A DNA stretch of 16,335 nt, from assembly GCA_016295505.1 (NCBI GenBank), contig JAEDLC010000033.1, positions 1 to 16,335 on the forward strand, given 5' to 3'. Of the stretch, positions 1-6,175 are shown piece by piece; within the stretch, counting starts at the first letter, position 1, and every line of letters starts with the position of its first letter. Both the position numbers and the translations under genes were made by a program. A model generated the notes under the pieces. That model did no database searches. It was not told where the DNA came from and saw only the letters and a program-made list of their open reading frames with translations. This DNA is from Dorea sp. (GTDB taxonomy: Bacteria; Bacillota_A; Clostridia; Lachnospirales; Lachnospiraceae).

Positions 1-8
1 AGAATAAG

Positions 9-107
9 TTTTGAGAAACAGACTTGAAGTAATAAAAAGTTTTGTATAAAATAAAGATAGATATACTTATTTGGTAAAAATCAGATCATTTCATCTGTTT
101 CTCAAAA
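9..107. repeat. 14-bp perfect inverted repeats flanking a promoter (candidate invertible element)
   Basis: The left arm TTTTGAGAAACAGA (9-22) is the exact reverse complement of the right arm TCTGTTTCTCAAAA (94-107), separated by 71 bp. A good promoter (24-52) lies wholly between the arms and points at the Rpn-type gene starting at 124; the right arm ends just before its ribosome binding site. A promoter between short inverted repeats is the classic layout of a recombinase-inverted phase switch. The repeat is directly seen; inversion is inference, since no recombinase gene is in the window and only one orientation is given. A small mobile element with terminal repeats is an alternative, but no target duplication is evident. 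Confidence 0.7.
24..52 (+). promoter_or_regulatory. Sigma-A-type promoter for the Rpn-family gene
   Basis: A -35 box TTGAAG (24-29) and a -10 box TAAAAT (47-52) are separated by 17 bp, which is ideal spacing. Transcription would start near 59 and read through the right inverted-repeat arm into the gene at 124. The promoter lies inside the inverted repeat pair, so flipping the segment would turn it away from the gene. Confidence 0.6.
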
Positions 108-123
108 ACGGGAAGGAGATTGA

Positions 124-996
124 ATGGCGAAAGAAAACCGAAAAGTGAAAAACAGTGTATTAGTGGATTTATTTTACGAAGATGAGTTCGCAGAAGAAAA
201 CGATCGCATGTTGTACAATGCACTACACAAAGAACCATTGCCGGAAGGCACAGAGATTCGAAAGATTCGTGTAGATAATGTATTGTATATGAATTTTCAG
301 AATGACTTTTCTTTTGGAGTCGGAGGGAAAGTGCTGATATTGGGAGAGCATCAGTCAACCATTAATAAAAATATGCCCCTTCGAAATCTGATGTATACCG
401 GAAGAGCTTATGAGCAGATGGTTCCTGTTAGAAAGCGATATAAAAAGGAAATCATAAAACTGCCAAAACCGGAGTTTTATACTTTTTATAATGGAAAGGA
501 AACTAAAGTCATTAATATTAATCCTGATGCGGGTCATGAAATACTGGAAAAGTGTCCGGTATTAAAAGAGTATGGACAATTTATAGATATGATACGCAAA
601 TATCAAGAAACAGGTGACGAAGATGCATACGAACATGCAATCAAAGAATGTATCCAGAAAGGAATACTTGCGGACTATCTGACAAAACGTGGAAGTGAGG
701 TAGTGAATATGCTGGTGGCGGAGTACGATTATAAAATGGATATGGAAGTGCAAAGGGAAGAGGCATTTGAGGAAGGGGAAAAACTGGGTCGACTGGAAGG
801 TCAGGATGATGGAAAAATGATGAAACTTGTTCATCAAGTTGTAAAAAAGATTCAAAAAGGAATCTCGGAAGAACAGACAGCAGAGATGCTGGAGGAAGCG
901 TTTGATACGATTCATAGAATCTATGACATGGCTGGTGAGTTTGCACCGGAATATGATGTGGAACGGATATATGAAAGGTTGAAACAGTCTTTTTGA
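124..996 (+). CDS. Rpn family recombination-promoting nuclease / PD-(D/E)XK nuclease-like protein
   Basis: This 290-residue protein resembles the Rpn/YhgA-like transposase-related nucleases, a PD-(D/E)XK superfamily group that cleaves DNA, has been tied to recombination and, in E. coli, to phage defence. The N-terminal core shows the family pattern: an acidic residue in NDFSF (D61), then the E-x-Q motif in GEHQS (E75, Q77), followed by the typical NMPLR and YTGRAYE segments (residues 83-97). The C-terminal third (from about residue 196) is helical and highly charged, rich in Glu and Lys, as in other members. The start at 124 is supported by AAGGAG at 113-118 with a 5-base spacer. The gene stands alone, converges on the ABC operon, and is preceded by a promoter between inverted repeats. 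The family assignment is fairly secure; activity and role in this organism are inferred. Confidence 0.8.
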   Translation: MAKENRKVKNSVLVDLFYEDEFAEENDRMLYNALHKEPLPEGTEIRKIRVDNVLYMNFQNDFSFGVGGKVLILGEHQSTINKNMPLRNLMYTGRAYEQMVPVRKRYKKEIIKLPKPEFYTFYNGKETKVININPDAGHEILEKCPVLKEYGQFIDMIRKYQETGDEDAYEHAIKECIQKGILADYLTKRGSEVVNMLVAEYDYKMDMEVQREEAFEEGEKLGRLEGQDDGKMMKLVHQVVKKIQKGISEEQTAEMLEEAFDTIHRIYDMAGEFAPEYDVERIYERLKQSF

Positions 997-1020
997 GGTT
1001 CGCAGGTTGTAATATGTAGC

Positions 1021-1043
1021 CAGGAGGTGCGGGGCATCTCCTG
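1021..1043. terminator. GC-rich hairpin between convergent genes
   Basis: CAGGAGGTGC (1021-1030) pairs with GCATCTCCTG (1034-1043) around a GGG loop, a 10-bp stem with one G-U pair. It lies between the 3' ends of the Rpn-type gene (996) and the ABC permease (1056), the place expected for a shared bidirectional terminator. Neither strand has a clean U tract after the stem, so termination efficiency is uncertain. Confidence 0.45.
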
Positions 1044-1055
1044 TGTTGGATTGGG

Positions 1056-1853
1056 TTAAAAGTGTTTGTCACACCATTTCCCTAATAAGCTGATCAGTGT
1101 ATAAAGAAACATCGCCATAATACAGAGAAGGACGATGCTCATCAGAAGCCAATCCATTTTAAATACCTGACTGGAATAGATGATCAGATACCCAAGTCCG
1201 TTTCTTGCGGCCAGGAATTCTCCGATGATGACGCCTACCAGGCACAGACCGATATTGACTTTCATGTTGCTTATGATCGCGGGAATCGAACTGGGAATGA
1301 CTACCTTTAGAAGGGCCTGCATGCGTGTTCCCTGTAGCGTATAGATCAGCTTGATCTTGCCTGGATCTACGGTGGTGAAGCTGGTGTACAGGCTCAGGAT
1401 GCTTCCGAAGATCGCGACAGACATTCCGGCTACGATGATGGTCGTCTTTGTGGCACCCAGCCATACGATCAGAAGCGGCGCCAGGGCTGATTTCGGGAGG
1501 CTGTTCAGAACCACCAGATATGGATCCAGGATCTCGGAAAGCTTCGGACTGAACCACAGGGCAACTGCCACCAGGATTCCGATGGCAGTCACGAGCAGGA
1601 AGCTTAAGATTGTCTCATACAGTGTAATTCCGGTATGGAGGAAGATGCTGTGATCCAGAACCATTCCCCAGAAGCATAAGGCGATCTTGGAGGGACTGCT
1701 GAAGATGAAGGAATCAATGATTCCGACATTGGCTGTAAATTCCCAGACGAAAAGGAAACTCAGGAGGATCAGTATGCGTGAGATCCGGACGATTCGCAGG
1801 TGTTTGCGATGCTGCTGCAGATAGGCCTGTTGTCCCTGTGATAACTCATTCAT
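1056..1853 (-). CDS. ABC transporter permease, NitT/TauT (SsuC/TauC/ThiX-like) family
   Basis: This 265-residue integral membrane protein is the channel subunit of an ABC importer of the nitrate/sulfonate/taurine or thiamine-precursor type. Hydrophobic stretches at about 26-45, 78-105, 114-135, 138-158, 196-218 and 236-258 give the six-helix pattern of this family. The segment GTRMQALLKVVIPSSIPAI (about 175-193) corresponds to the cytoplasmic EAA-type coupling loop that docks the ATPase. The short soluble N-terminus precedes helix 1. Its start overlaps the end of the ATPase gene by 8 bp, so the two are translationally coupled. No substrate-binding protein gene follows; the next gene converges on it. 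The substrate cannot be told from the sequence. Confidence 0.88.
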   Translation of the reverse strand: MNELSQGQQAYLQQHRKHLRIVRISRILILLSFLFVWEFTANVGIIDSFIFSSPSKIALCFWGMVLDHSIFLHTGITLYETILSFLLVTAIGILVAVALWFSPKLSEILDPYLVVLNSLPKSALAPLLIVWLGATKTTIIVAGMSVAIFGSILSLYTSFTTVDPGKIKLIYTLQGTRMQALLKVVIPSSIPAIISNMKVNIGLCLVGVIIGEFLAARNGLGYLIIYSSQVFKMDWLLMSIVLLCIMAMFLYTLISLLGKWCDKHF

Positions 1854-2613
1854 GCGTGTTCAGCTCCTTCCATATGAGGTTAAAATACGTCTTAAATTCT
1901 GGTGCATTTCGTCGGTTCAGCGGTGTATCTTCTTCCAGCTGAAAGATTAATGGAATTGTCTGTCTGATGGTTGCAGGACGACCGGATAATACGATGACCC
2001 GGTCAGCCAGAGAGATAGCTTCGGACAGATCATGCGTCACAAGGAGTGCGGATTTCTGTTCGTGACGGATAATCTGACCGATATCATCTCCGACATTCAG
2101 GCGGGTCTGATAGTCCAGTGCAGAAAATGGTTCGTCAAGAAGAAGAAGATCGGGTTCCAGAACCAGAGTACGGATCAGTGCAGCTCTTTGCCGCATGCCG
2201 CCGGATAGTTCAGAAGGCCTGGAATTGCGAAACTGGCCAAGACCATAGATGTCCAGAAGTTCCTGCGCCCGTTCACGGGTCCTTGCAGTCAGCATATGCT
2301 GTACTTCCAGCCCCAGAAGAACATTGTTGTAGATGGTTCTCCATTCAAAAAGCTCATCATGCTGCAGCATATAGCCGATATTCGTAGTACTTTCGCGCAG
2401 ATATCTGCCGTTCACTTTGATCAGTCCCTTTTCCGGTTCGAGAAGTCCGGCAATCAGCGAGAGGAGTGTAGATTTTCCGCACCCGGAAGGTCCTACGATC
2501 GCAACGAATTCTCCCTTGTTCAATGCAAATGAAATGTCGATAAGTGCCGGTGTCTCGCCTTCCAGGTTGTGATATGCGTAATGAATATGCTTTAATTCTA
2601 ATACTTGTTCCAT
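1846..2613 (-). CDS. ABC transporter ATP-binding protein, NitT/TauT (SsuB/TauB-like) family
   Basis: The nucleotide-binding subunit (255 residues) energises the downstream permease. It has Walker A GPSGCGKST (about 41-49), a Q-loop glutamine in YMLQHDE (about 84), the ABC signature LSGGM followed by RQRAAL (about 137-146), Walker B LLLLDEP (about 156-162) with the catalytic Glu, a D-loop SALD, and the switch His in LLVTHD (about 194). The LQHDEL segment after the Q-loop and overall length are typical of SsuB/TauB/ThiZ proteins. The reading frame is open further upstream, but the ATG at 2613 is chosen because AGGAGG (2619-2624 on the minus strand) sits 5 bases before it. First gene of a two-gene operon transcribed divergently from queH. 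Confidence 0.92.
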   Translation of the reverse strand: MEQVLELKHIHYAYHNLEGETPALIDISFALNKGEFVAIVGPSGCGKSTLLSLIAGLLEPEKGLIKVNGRYLRESTTNIGYMLQHDELFEWRTIYNNVLLGLEVQHMLTARTRERAQELLDIYGLGQFRNSRPSELSGGMRQRAALIRTLVLEPDLLLLDEPFSALDYQTRLNVGDDIGQIIRHEQKSALLVTHDLSEAISLADRVIVLSGRPATIRQTIPLIFQLEEDTPLNRRNAPEFKTYFNLIWKELNTHE

Positions 2614-2636
2614 AGGAACCTCCTGCCCCATCTGAT

Positions 2637-2665
2637 ATACTATCATATGCGAAAGTCCGGGATAA
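2637..2665 (-). promoter_or_regulatory. Weak candidate promoter for the ABC operon
   Basis: On the minus strand TTATCC (2665-2660) and TAGTAT (2642-2637) are 17 bases apart, upstream of the ATPase start at 2613; an overlapping TATGAT (2647-2642) is an alternative -10. The -35 match is poor, so a regulator may be needed, or the true promoter lies elsewhere. It is the only plausible pairing found in the 150-bp divergent gap. Confidence 0.3.
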
Positions 2666-2678
2666 GTGCGGATTTTGC

Positions 2679-2707
2679 TTGCCAGAAAAGAAAGAAGAGA
2701 CTATAAT
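2679..2707 (+). promoter_or_regulatory. Consensus promoter for queH
   Basis: TTGCCA (2679-2684) and a perfect TATAAT (2702-2707) are separated by exactly 17 bp. The predicted start near 2714 gives a leader of about 50 nt before the queH start at 2766. It lies in the divergent gap shared with the ABC operon. Confidence 0.7.
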
Positions 2708-2765
2708 TCATAAGTAAAAATATCAGAAATAGATGGTATATGAGAAAGGTAAGGAGAAAGCGGAG

Positions 2766-3416
2766 ATGACGGGAAAGATCAATTATCAGAGAGAACTGGA
2801 TCAGCAGATCGAGTATCTGCAAAAGGAAGGACGGGTGCCGACTCTTTTGCTGCACAGCTGCTGTGCACCATGCAGCAGTTATGTGCTGGAATACTTAAGT
2901 CAGTATTTTCGGATCACTGTGTTTTATTACAATCCCAACATCTACCCGGAAAGTGAATATACAAAAAGGATCCAGGAACAGCAGACTTTGATTGAGGAGA
3001 TGCCATGGAAGCATCCGGTATCTTTTCTGGCGGGAAGGTATGAAAAGGAACGATTTTACGAGATGGCGAAAGGCATGGAAGAAGTGAAAGAAGGCGGCGC
3101 GAGATGCTTTCGCTGTTATGAGCTCCGGCTTCGGGAAACTGCACGGATTGCCAGAGAAGGTGAATTTGATTACTTTACGACGACACTCAGTATCAGTCCG
3201 CTTAAGAATGCTGCAAAGTTGAATGAGATAGGCAAAAATCTGGCAGAGGAATATGGAGTGGAATATCTGTTTTCAGACTTTAAAAAAAGGAATGGATATA
3301 AGCGTTCTATTGAATTGTCCGAAAAGTATGGTTTATACCGTCAGGATTACTGTGGATGTGAGTTTTCTCTGGAAGAACGAAGAAAACAGAAAGCACTTTT
3401 GTCTGGTAAATCGTAA
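2766..3416 (+). CDS. queH: Epoxyqueuosine reductase QueH
   Basis: QueH reduces epoxyqueuosine to queuosine in tRNA, the last step of queuosine modification at the wobble base; it is the non-orthologous replacement of the cobalamin-dependent QueG. The protein (216 residues from this start) has the DUF208 cysteine set: HSCCAPCSS (C32, C33, C36), CFRC (C114, C117) and the C-terminal DYCGC (C196, C198), which in the family hold an iron-sulfur cluster and an adjacent metal site. The FYYNPNIYP motif after the first cysteines is also family-typical. An upstream in-frame ATG at 2733 has no ribosome binding site, whereas the ATG at 2766 has AAGGAG at 2751-2756 with a 9-base spacer, so the shorter form is chosen. 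It has its own consensus promoter and is followed after 83 bp by argH. Confidence 0.93.
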   Translation: MTGKINYQRELDQQIEYLQKEGRVPTLLLHSCCAPCSSYVLEYLSQYFRITVFYYNPNIYPESEYTKRIQEQQTLIEEMPWKHPVSFLAGRYEKERFYEMAKGMEEVKEGGARCFRCYELRLRETARIAREGEFDYFTTTLSISPLKNAAKLNEIGKNLAEEYGVEYLFSDFKKRNGYKRSIELSEKYGLYRQDYCGCEFSLEERRKQKALLSGKS

Positions 3417-3433
3417 AAATCCCATATTTATAT

Positions 3434-3461
3434 TTGCTTTTGCCTGAAAATATGATAAAAT
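3434..3461 (+). promoter_or_regulatory. Candidate promoter for argH
   Basis: TTGCTT (3434-3439) and TAAAAT (3456-3461) are separated by 16 bp in the queH-argH gap; a TATGAT overlaps just upstream. No hairpin terminator separates queH from argH, so read-through from queH is also possible. No convincing ArgR box was recognised. Confidence 0.5.
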
Positions 3462-3499
3462 CGTAAACAGCAATTTCATACGAAAGGAAGAACATCCAT

Positions 3500-4879
3500 A
3501 TGGCACAGTTATGGGGCGGTCGTTTTACAAAGGAAACAGACCAGTTAGTATATAATTTTAATGCATCCATTACGTTTGACAAGCGATTCTATGCACAGGA
3601 TATTAAGGGAAGTATCGCGCATGTAACGATGCTTGCGAAGCAGAATATTCTGACAGAGGAAGAAAAGAAGCAGATCATTGACGGACTGAATGGAATCTTA
3701 AATGATGTAGAGGAAGGAAAACTGGAGATTTCTGATAAATATGAAGATATTCACAGTTTTGTAGAGGCAACACTGATTGACAGAATCGGAGAACCTGGAA
3801 AGAAACTGCATACCGGAAGAAGTCGTAATGACCAGGTGGCACTGGATATGAAGCTGTATACCAGAGATGAGATCGGAGAGATCAACGAATTGGTGAAGGG
3901 GCTTTTGCAGGCTATTCTTCATGTAATGGAAGAAAATACAGAGACAATCATGCCTGGATTTACACATCTTCAGAAAGCACAGCCAATCACGCTGGCACAT
4001 CATATGGGTGCATATTTTGAAATGTTTAAGAGGGACCATGAGAGACTTCTTGACATTATGAAGCGCATGAATACTTGTCCGCTTGGATCAGGCGCTCTGG
4101 CCGGAACAACCTATCCGCTGGATCGGCAGTATACTGCAGAGCTGCTTGGATTTGAAGGCCCGACACTGAACAGCATGGATGGTGTATCGGACAGGGATTA
4201 TCTGATTGAATTATTGTCGGCACTTTCTATGATCATGATGCATTTGAGCAGATTTTCCGAGGAAGTGATCATCTGGAATTCGAATGAGTATCAGTTTGTA
4301 GAGATCGATGATGCTTACAGTACCGGAAGCAGCATCATGCCGCAGAAGAAGAATCCGGATATCGCAGAACTGGTTCGAGGGAAGACAGGACGCGTTTATG
4401 GAGCACTGAATGCGCTTCTTACTACGATGAAGGGAATTCCGCTTGCATACAACAAGGATATGCAGGAAGACAAAGAGTGGGCATTCGATGCAATTGATAC
4501 AGCCAAGGGATGTATTATGCTGTTTACAGGAATGCTCAGAACCATGCAGTTCAATAAGGATCGCATGAAAGACAGTGCAAGACATGGGTTTACCAATGCG
4601 ACGGATGCGGCAGACTATCTGGTGAATCACGGAGTGGCATTCCGCGATGCTCATGGAATCGTAGGACAGCTGGTGCTGACTTGTATCGAGAAAAAGATCG
4701 CGCTGGATGAACTCCCTCTTGAGGAATACAAAAAAATATCTCCGGCATTTGAAGAAGATATCTATGAGGCGATCAGCCTGGAGACATGTGTGAATAAACG
4801 TGTGACTACAGGAGCGCCGGGAATGGAGTCCATGAATCGGGTAATTACAATGTACCAGGAGTACATGAAAACATACTAA
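3500..4879 (+). CDS. argH: Argininosuccinate lyase
   Basis: ArgH splits argininosuccinate into arginine and fumarate, the final step of arginine synthesis, as a cytosolic homotetramer. At 459 residues it has the usual length. The N-terminal LWGGRF (4-9), the TGRSRNDQV block (105-113), the catalytic-region TH pair in MPGFTHLQ (T155, H156), and the fumarase/lyase superfamily signature GSSIMPQKKNPD (276-287) with the catalytic serine loop are all present. AAAGGAA at 3483-3489 supports the start. No argG or other arginine gene is in the window, so argH here is separate from the rest of its pathway. No defects are visible. Confidence 0.97.
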   Translation: MAQLWGGRFTKETDQLVYNFNASITFDKRFYAQDIKGSIAHVTMLAKQNILTEEEKKQIIDGLNGILNDVEEGKLEISDKYEDIHSFVEATLIDRIGEPGKKLHTGRSRNDQVALDMKLYTRDEIGEINELVKGLLQAILHVMEENTETIMPGFTHLQKAQPITLAHHMGAYFEMFKRDHERLLDIMKRMNTCPLGSGALAGTTYPLDRQYTAELLGFEGPTLNSMDGVSDRDYLIELLSALSMIMMHLSRFSEEVIIWNSNEYQFVEIDDAYSTGSSIMPQKKNPDIAELVRGKTGRVYGALNALLTTMKGIPLAYNKDMQEDKEWAFDAIDTAKGCIMLFTGMLRTMQFNKDRMKDSARHGFTNATDAADYLVNHGVAFRDAHGIVGQLVLTCIEKKIALDELPLEEYKKISPAFEEDIYEAISLETCVNKRVTTGAPGMESMNRVITMYQEYMKTY

Positions 4880-4952
4880 GCGGGGAATACACCCGTTTCC
4901 GTCACGCAGACGGGAGCAGAAGAATACAAGAGAAAGAAGAGGGATGAAGGAA

Positions 4953-6038
4953 ATGGAAAAGAAACTGAGAGTAGGTATTTTAGGAGCAACAGGTATGGTA
5001 GGACAGAGGTTTATCGCGCTGCTTGAGAACCATCCATGGTTTGAGGTGGTGACGGTAGCTGCAAGTCCGCGTTCTGCCGGAAAGACATATGAAGAGGCAG
5101 TCGGCGGACGCTGGAAGATGACTACACCGATGCCGGAAGGTGTAAAGAATCTGGTTGTTTTAAATGTAAATGAAGTAGAGAAGGTTGCTGAGACGGTTGA
5201 CTTTGTATTCAGTGCTGTTGATATGACAAAAGATGAGATCAGAGCAATTGAGGAAGCATATGCGAAGACAGAAACACCGGTCGTATCCAATAACAGTGCA
5301 CACCGCTGGACACCGGATGTTCCGATGGTAATTCCTGAAATCAATATTGAACATTTTGGTCTGATCGAGACACAGAAAAAACGTCTGGGAACGACCCGTG
5401 GATTTATCGCAGTTAAACCGAACTGCTCAATTCAGAGCTATACGCCTTGCCTTGCAGCATGGAGAGAATTTGGACCAAAAGAAGTGGTTGCAACGACTTA
5501 TCAGGCAATCTCCGGTGCCGGAAAGACTTTCAAAGACTGGCCGGAGATGGTGGAAAATATCATCCCATATATCGGTGGCGAGGAAGAAAAGAGTGAGCAG
5601 GAGCCGCTTCGTGTTCTTGGAACATTAGAGGATGGTCAGATCACACTTGCAAAAGAGCCTAAGATTACATGCCAGTGTCTGCGTGTACCGGTATTAAACG
5701 GACATACAGCGGCTGTTTTCATTAACTTTGAGAAAAAGCCGACAAAAGAACAGCTGATCGAAAAATTAGTGAATTTCAAGGGCTTCCCACAGGAGGCAGA
5801 ACTTCCAAGTGCTCCAAAACAGTTCATTCAGTATCTGGAAGAAGACAACCGTCCACAGGTAAAAGCGGACGTAGATTATGAAAGAGGAATGGGTGTATCA
5901 ATCGGACGTCTGAGAGAAGACAGCATCTATGATTACAAATTCATCGGACTGTCTCACAATACCGTTCGTGGAGCAGCAGGCGGAGCAGTGCTGTGTGCAG
6001 AGTCTCTGACTGCCAAGGGATATATTCAGGCAAAATAA
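4953..6038 (+). CDS. asd: Aspartate-semialdehyde dehydrogenase (archaeal/fungal-type)
   Basis: Asd reduces aspartyl phosphate to aspartate semialdehyde with NADPH, feeding lysine/diaminopimelate, threonine, methionine and isoleucine synthesis. The 361-residue protein starts with the Rossmann motif GILGATGMVGQ (8-18), has the catalytic cysteine in KPNCS (C158), the YQAISGAG segment (about 183-190) and the acid/base histidine in RVPVLNGH (H251). The length and motif spelling fit the yeast/archaeal branch and not the E. coli type. Two ATGs compete: at 4944 the AGAGGG (4938-4943) abuts the start codon, while for the ATG at 4953 it is 9 bases away, so 4953 is preferred; the 4944 start would add three residues. 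It follows argH by 73 bp and is closed by a strong terminator. Confidence 0.95.
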   Translation: MEKKLRVGILGATGMVGQRFIALLENHPWFEVVTVAASPRSAGKTYEEAVGGRWKMTTPMPEGVKNLVVLNVNEVEKVAETVDFVFSAVDMTKDEIRAIEEAYAKTETPVVSNNSAHRWTPDVPMVIPEINIEHFGLIETQKKRLGTTRGFIAVKPNCSIQSYTPCLAAWREFGPKEVVATTYQAISGAGKTFKDWPEMVENIIPYIGGEEEKSEQEPLRVLGTLEDGQITLAKEPKITCQCLRVPVLNGHTAAVFINFEKKPTKEQLIEKLVNFKGFPQEAELPSAPKQFIQYLEEDNRPQVKADVDYERGMGVSIGRLREDSIYDYKFIGLSHNTVRGAAGGAVLCAESLTAKGYIQAK

Positions 6039-6050
6039 TATTATAAAAGG

Positions 6051-6082
6051 GGATTGTTGTTCTGCAACAATCCTTATTTATT
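6051..6082 (+). terminator. Intrinsic terminator after asd
   Basis: GGATTGTTG (6051-6059) pairs perfectly with CAACAATCC (6065-6073) around a 5-base loop, followed by the U-rich tail TTATTTATT. It begins 12 bases after the asd stop codon and should end the argH-asd transcript. Confidence 0.85.
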
Positions 6083-6102
6083 GTGTACAGATTCCCCATA
6101 TT

Positions 6103-6145
6103 CTTTCTTTTATTTCCTATCTTCAGGTGGTAAAATAAAAGAAAG
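6103..6145. repeat. 13-bp perfect inverted repeat upstream of ppk1
   Basis: CTTTCTTTTATTT (6103-6115) is the exact reverse complement of AAATAAAAGAAAG (6133-6145), with a 17-base centre. It lies in the asd-ppk1 gap, 31 bp before the ppk1 start, and its right arm overlaps the only decent -10-like hexamer there (TAAAAT, 6131-6136), for which no good -35 is visible. It could be an operator or an RNA hairpin; being AT-rich and without a run of U after it, it is not a normal terminator. Confidence 0.55.
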
Positions 6146-6175
6146 TGTAATAGCAATAAGGCGAGGTGCAGGGAT

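Noticed and set aside
2614..2765. TPP or other riboswitch in front of the ABC operon or queH
   Set aside because: The 150-bp divergent gap has no recognisable riboswitch core; it is filled by promoter elements and ribosome binding sites.
3417..3499. ArgR operator upstream of argH
   Set aside because: The region is AT-rich with partial resemblance only; no symmetric ARG-box-like pair of half-sites was found.
4899..4913. Short hairpin CCGTC-ACGCA-GACGG between argH and asd
   Set aside because: The stem is only 5 bp and no U tract follows, so it is not supported as a terminator; asd is probably at least partly co-transcribed with argH.
4211..5344. Long minus-strand open frame of 377 codons across argH and asd
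   Set aside because: It is antisense to two secure metabolic genes, spans their junction, has no ribosome binding site support and no recognisable domain.
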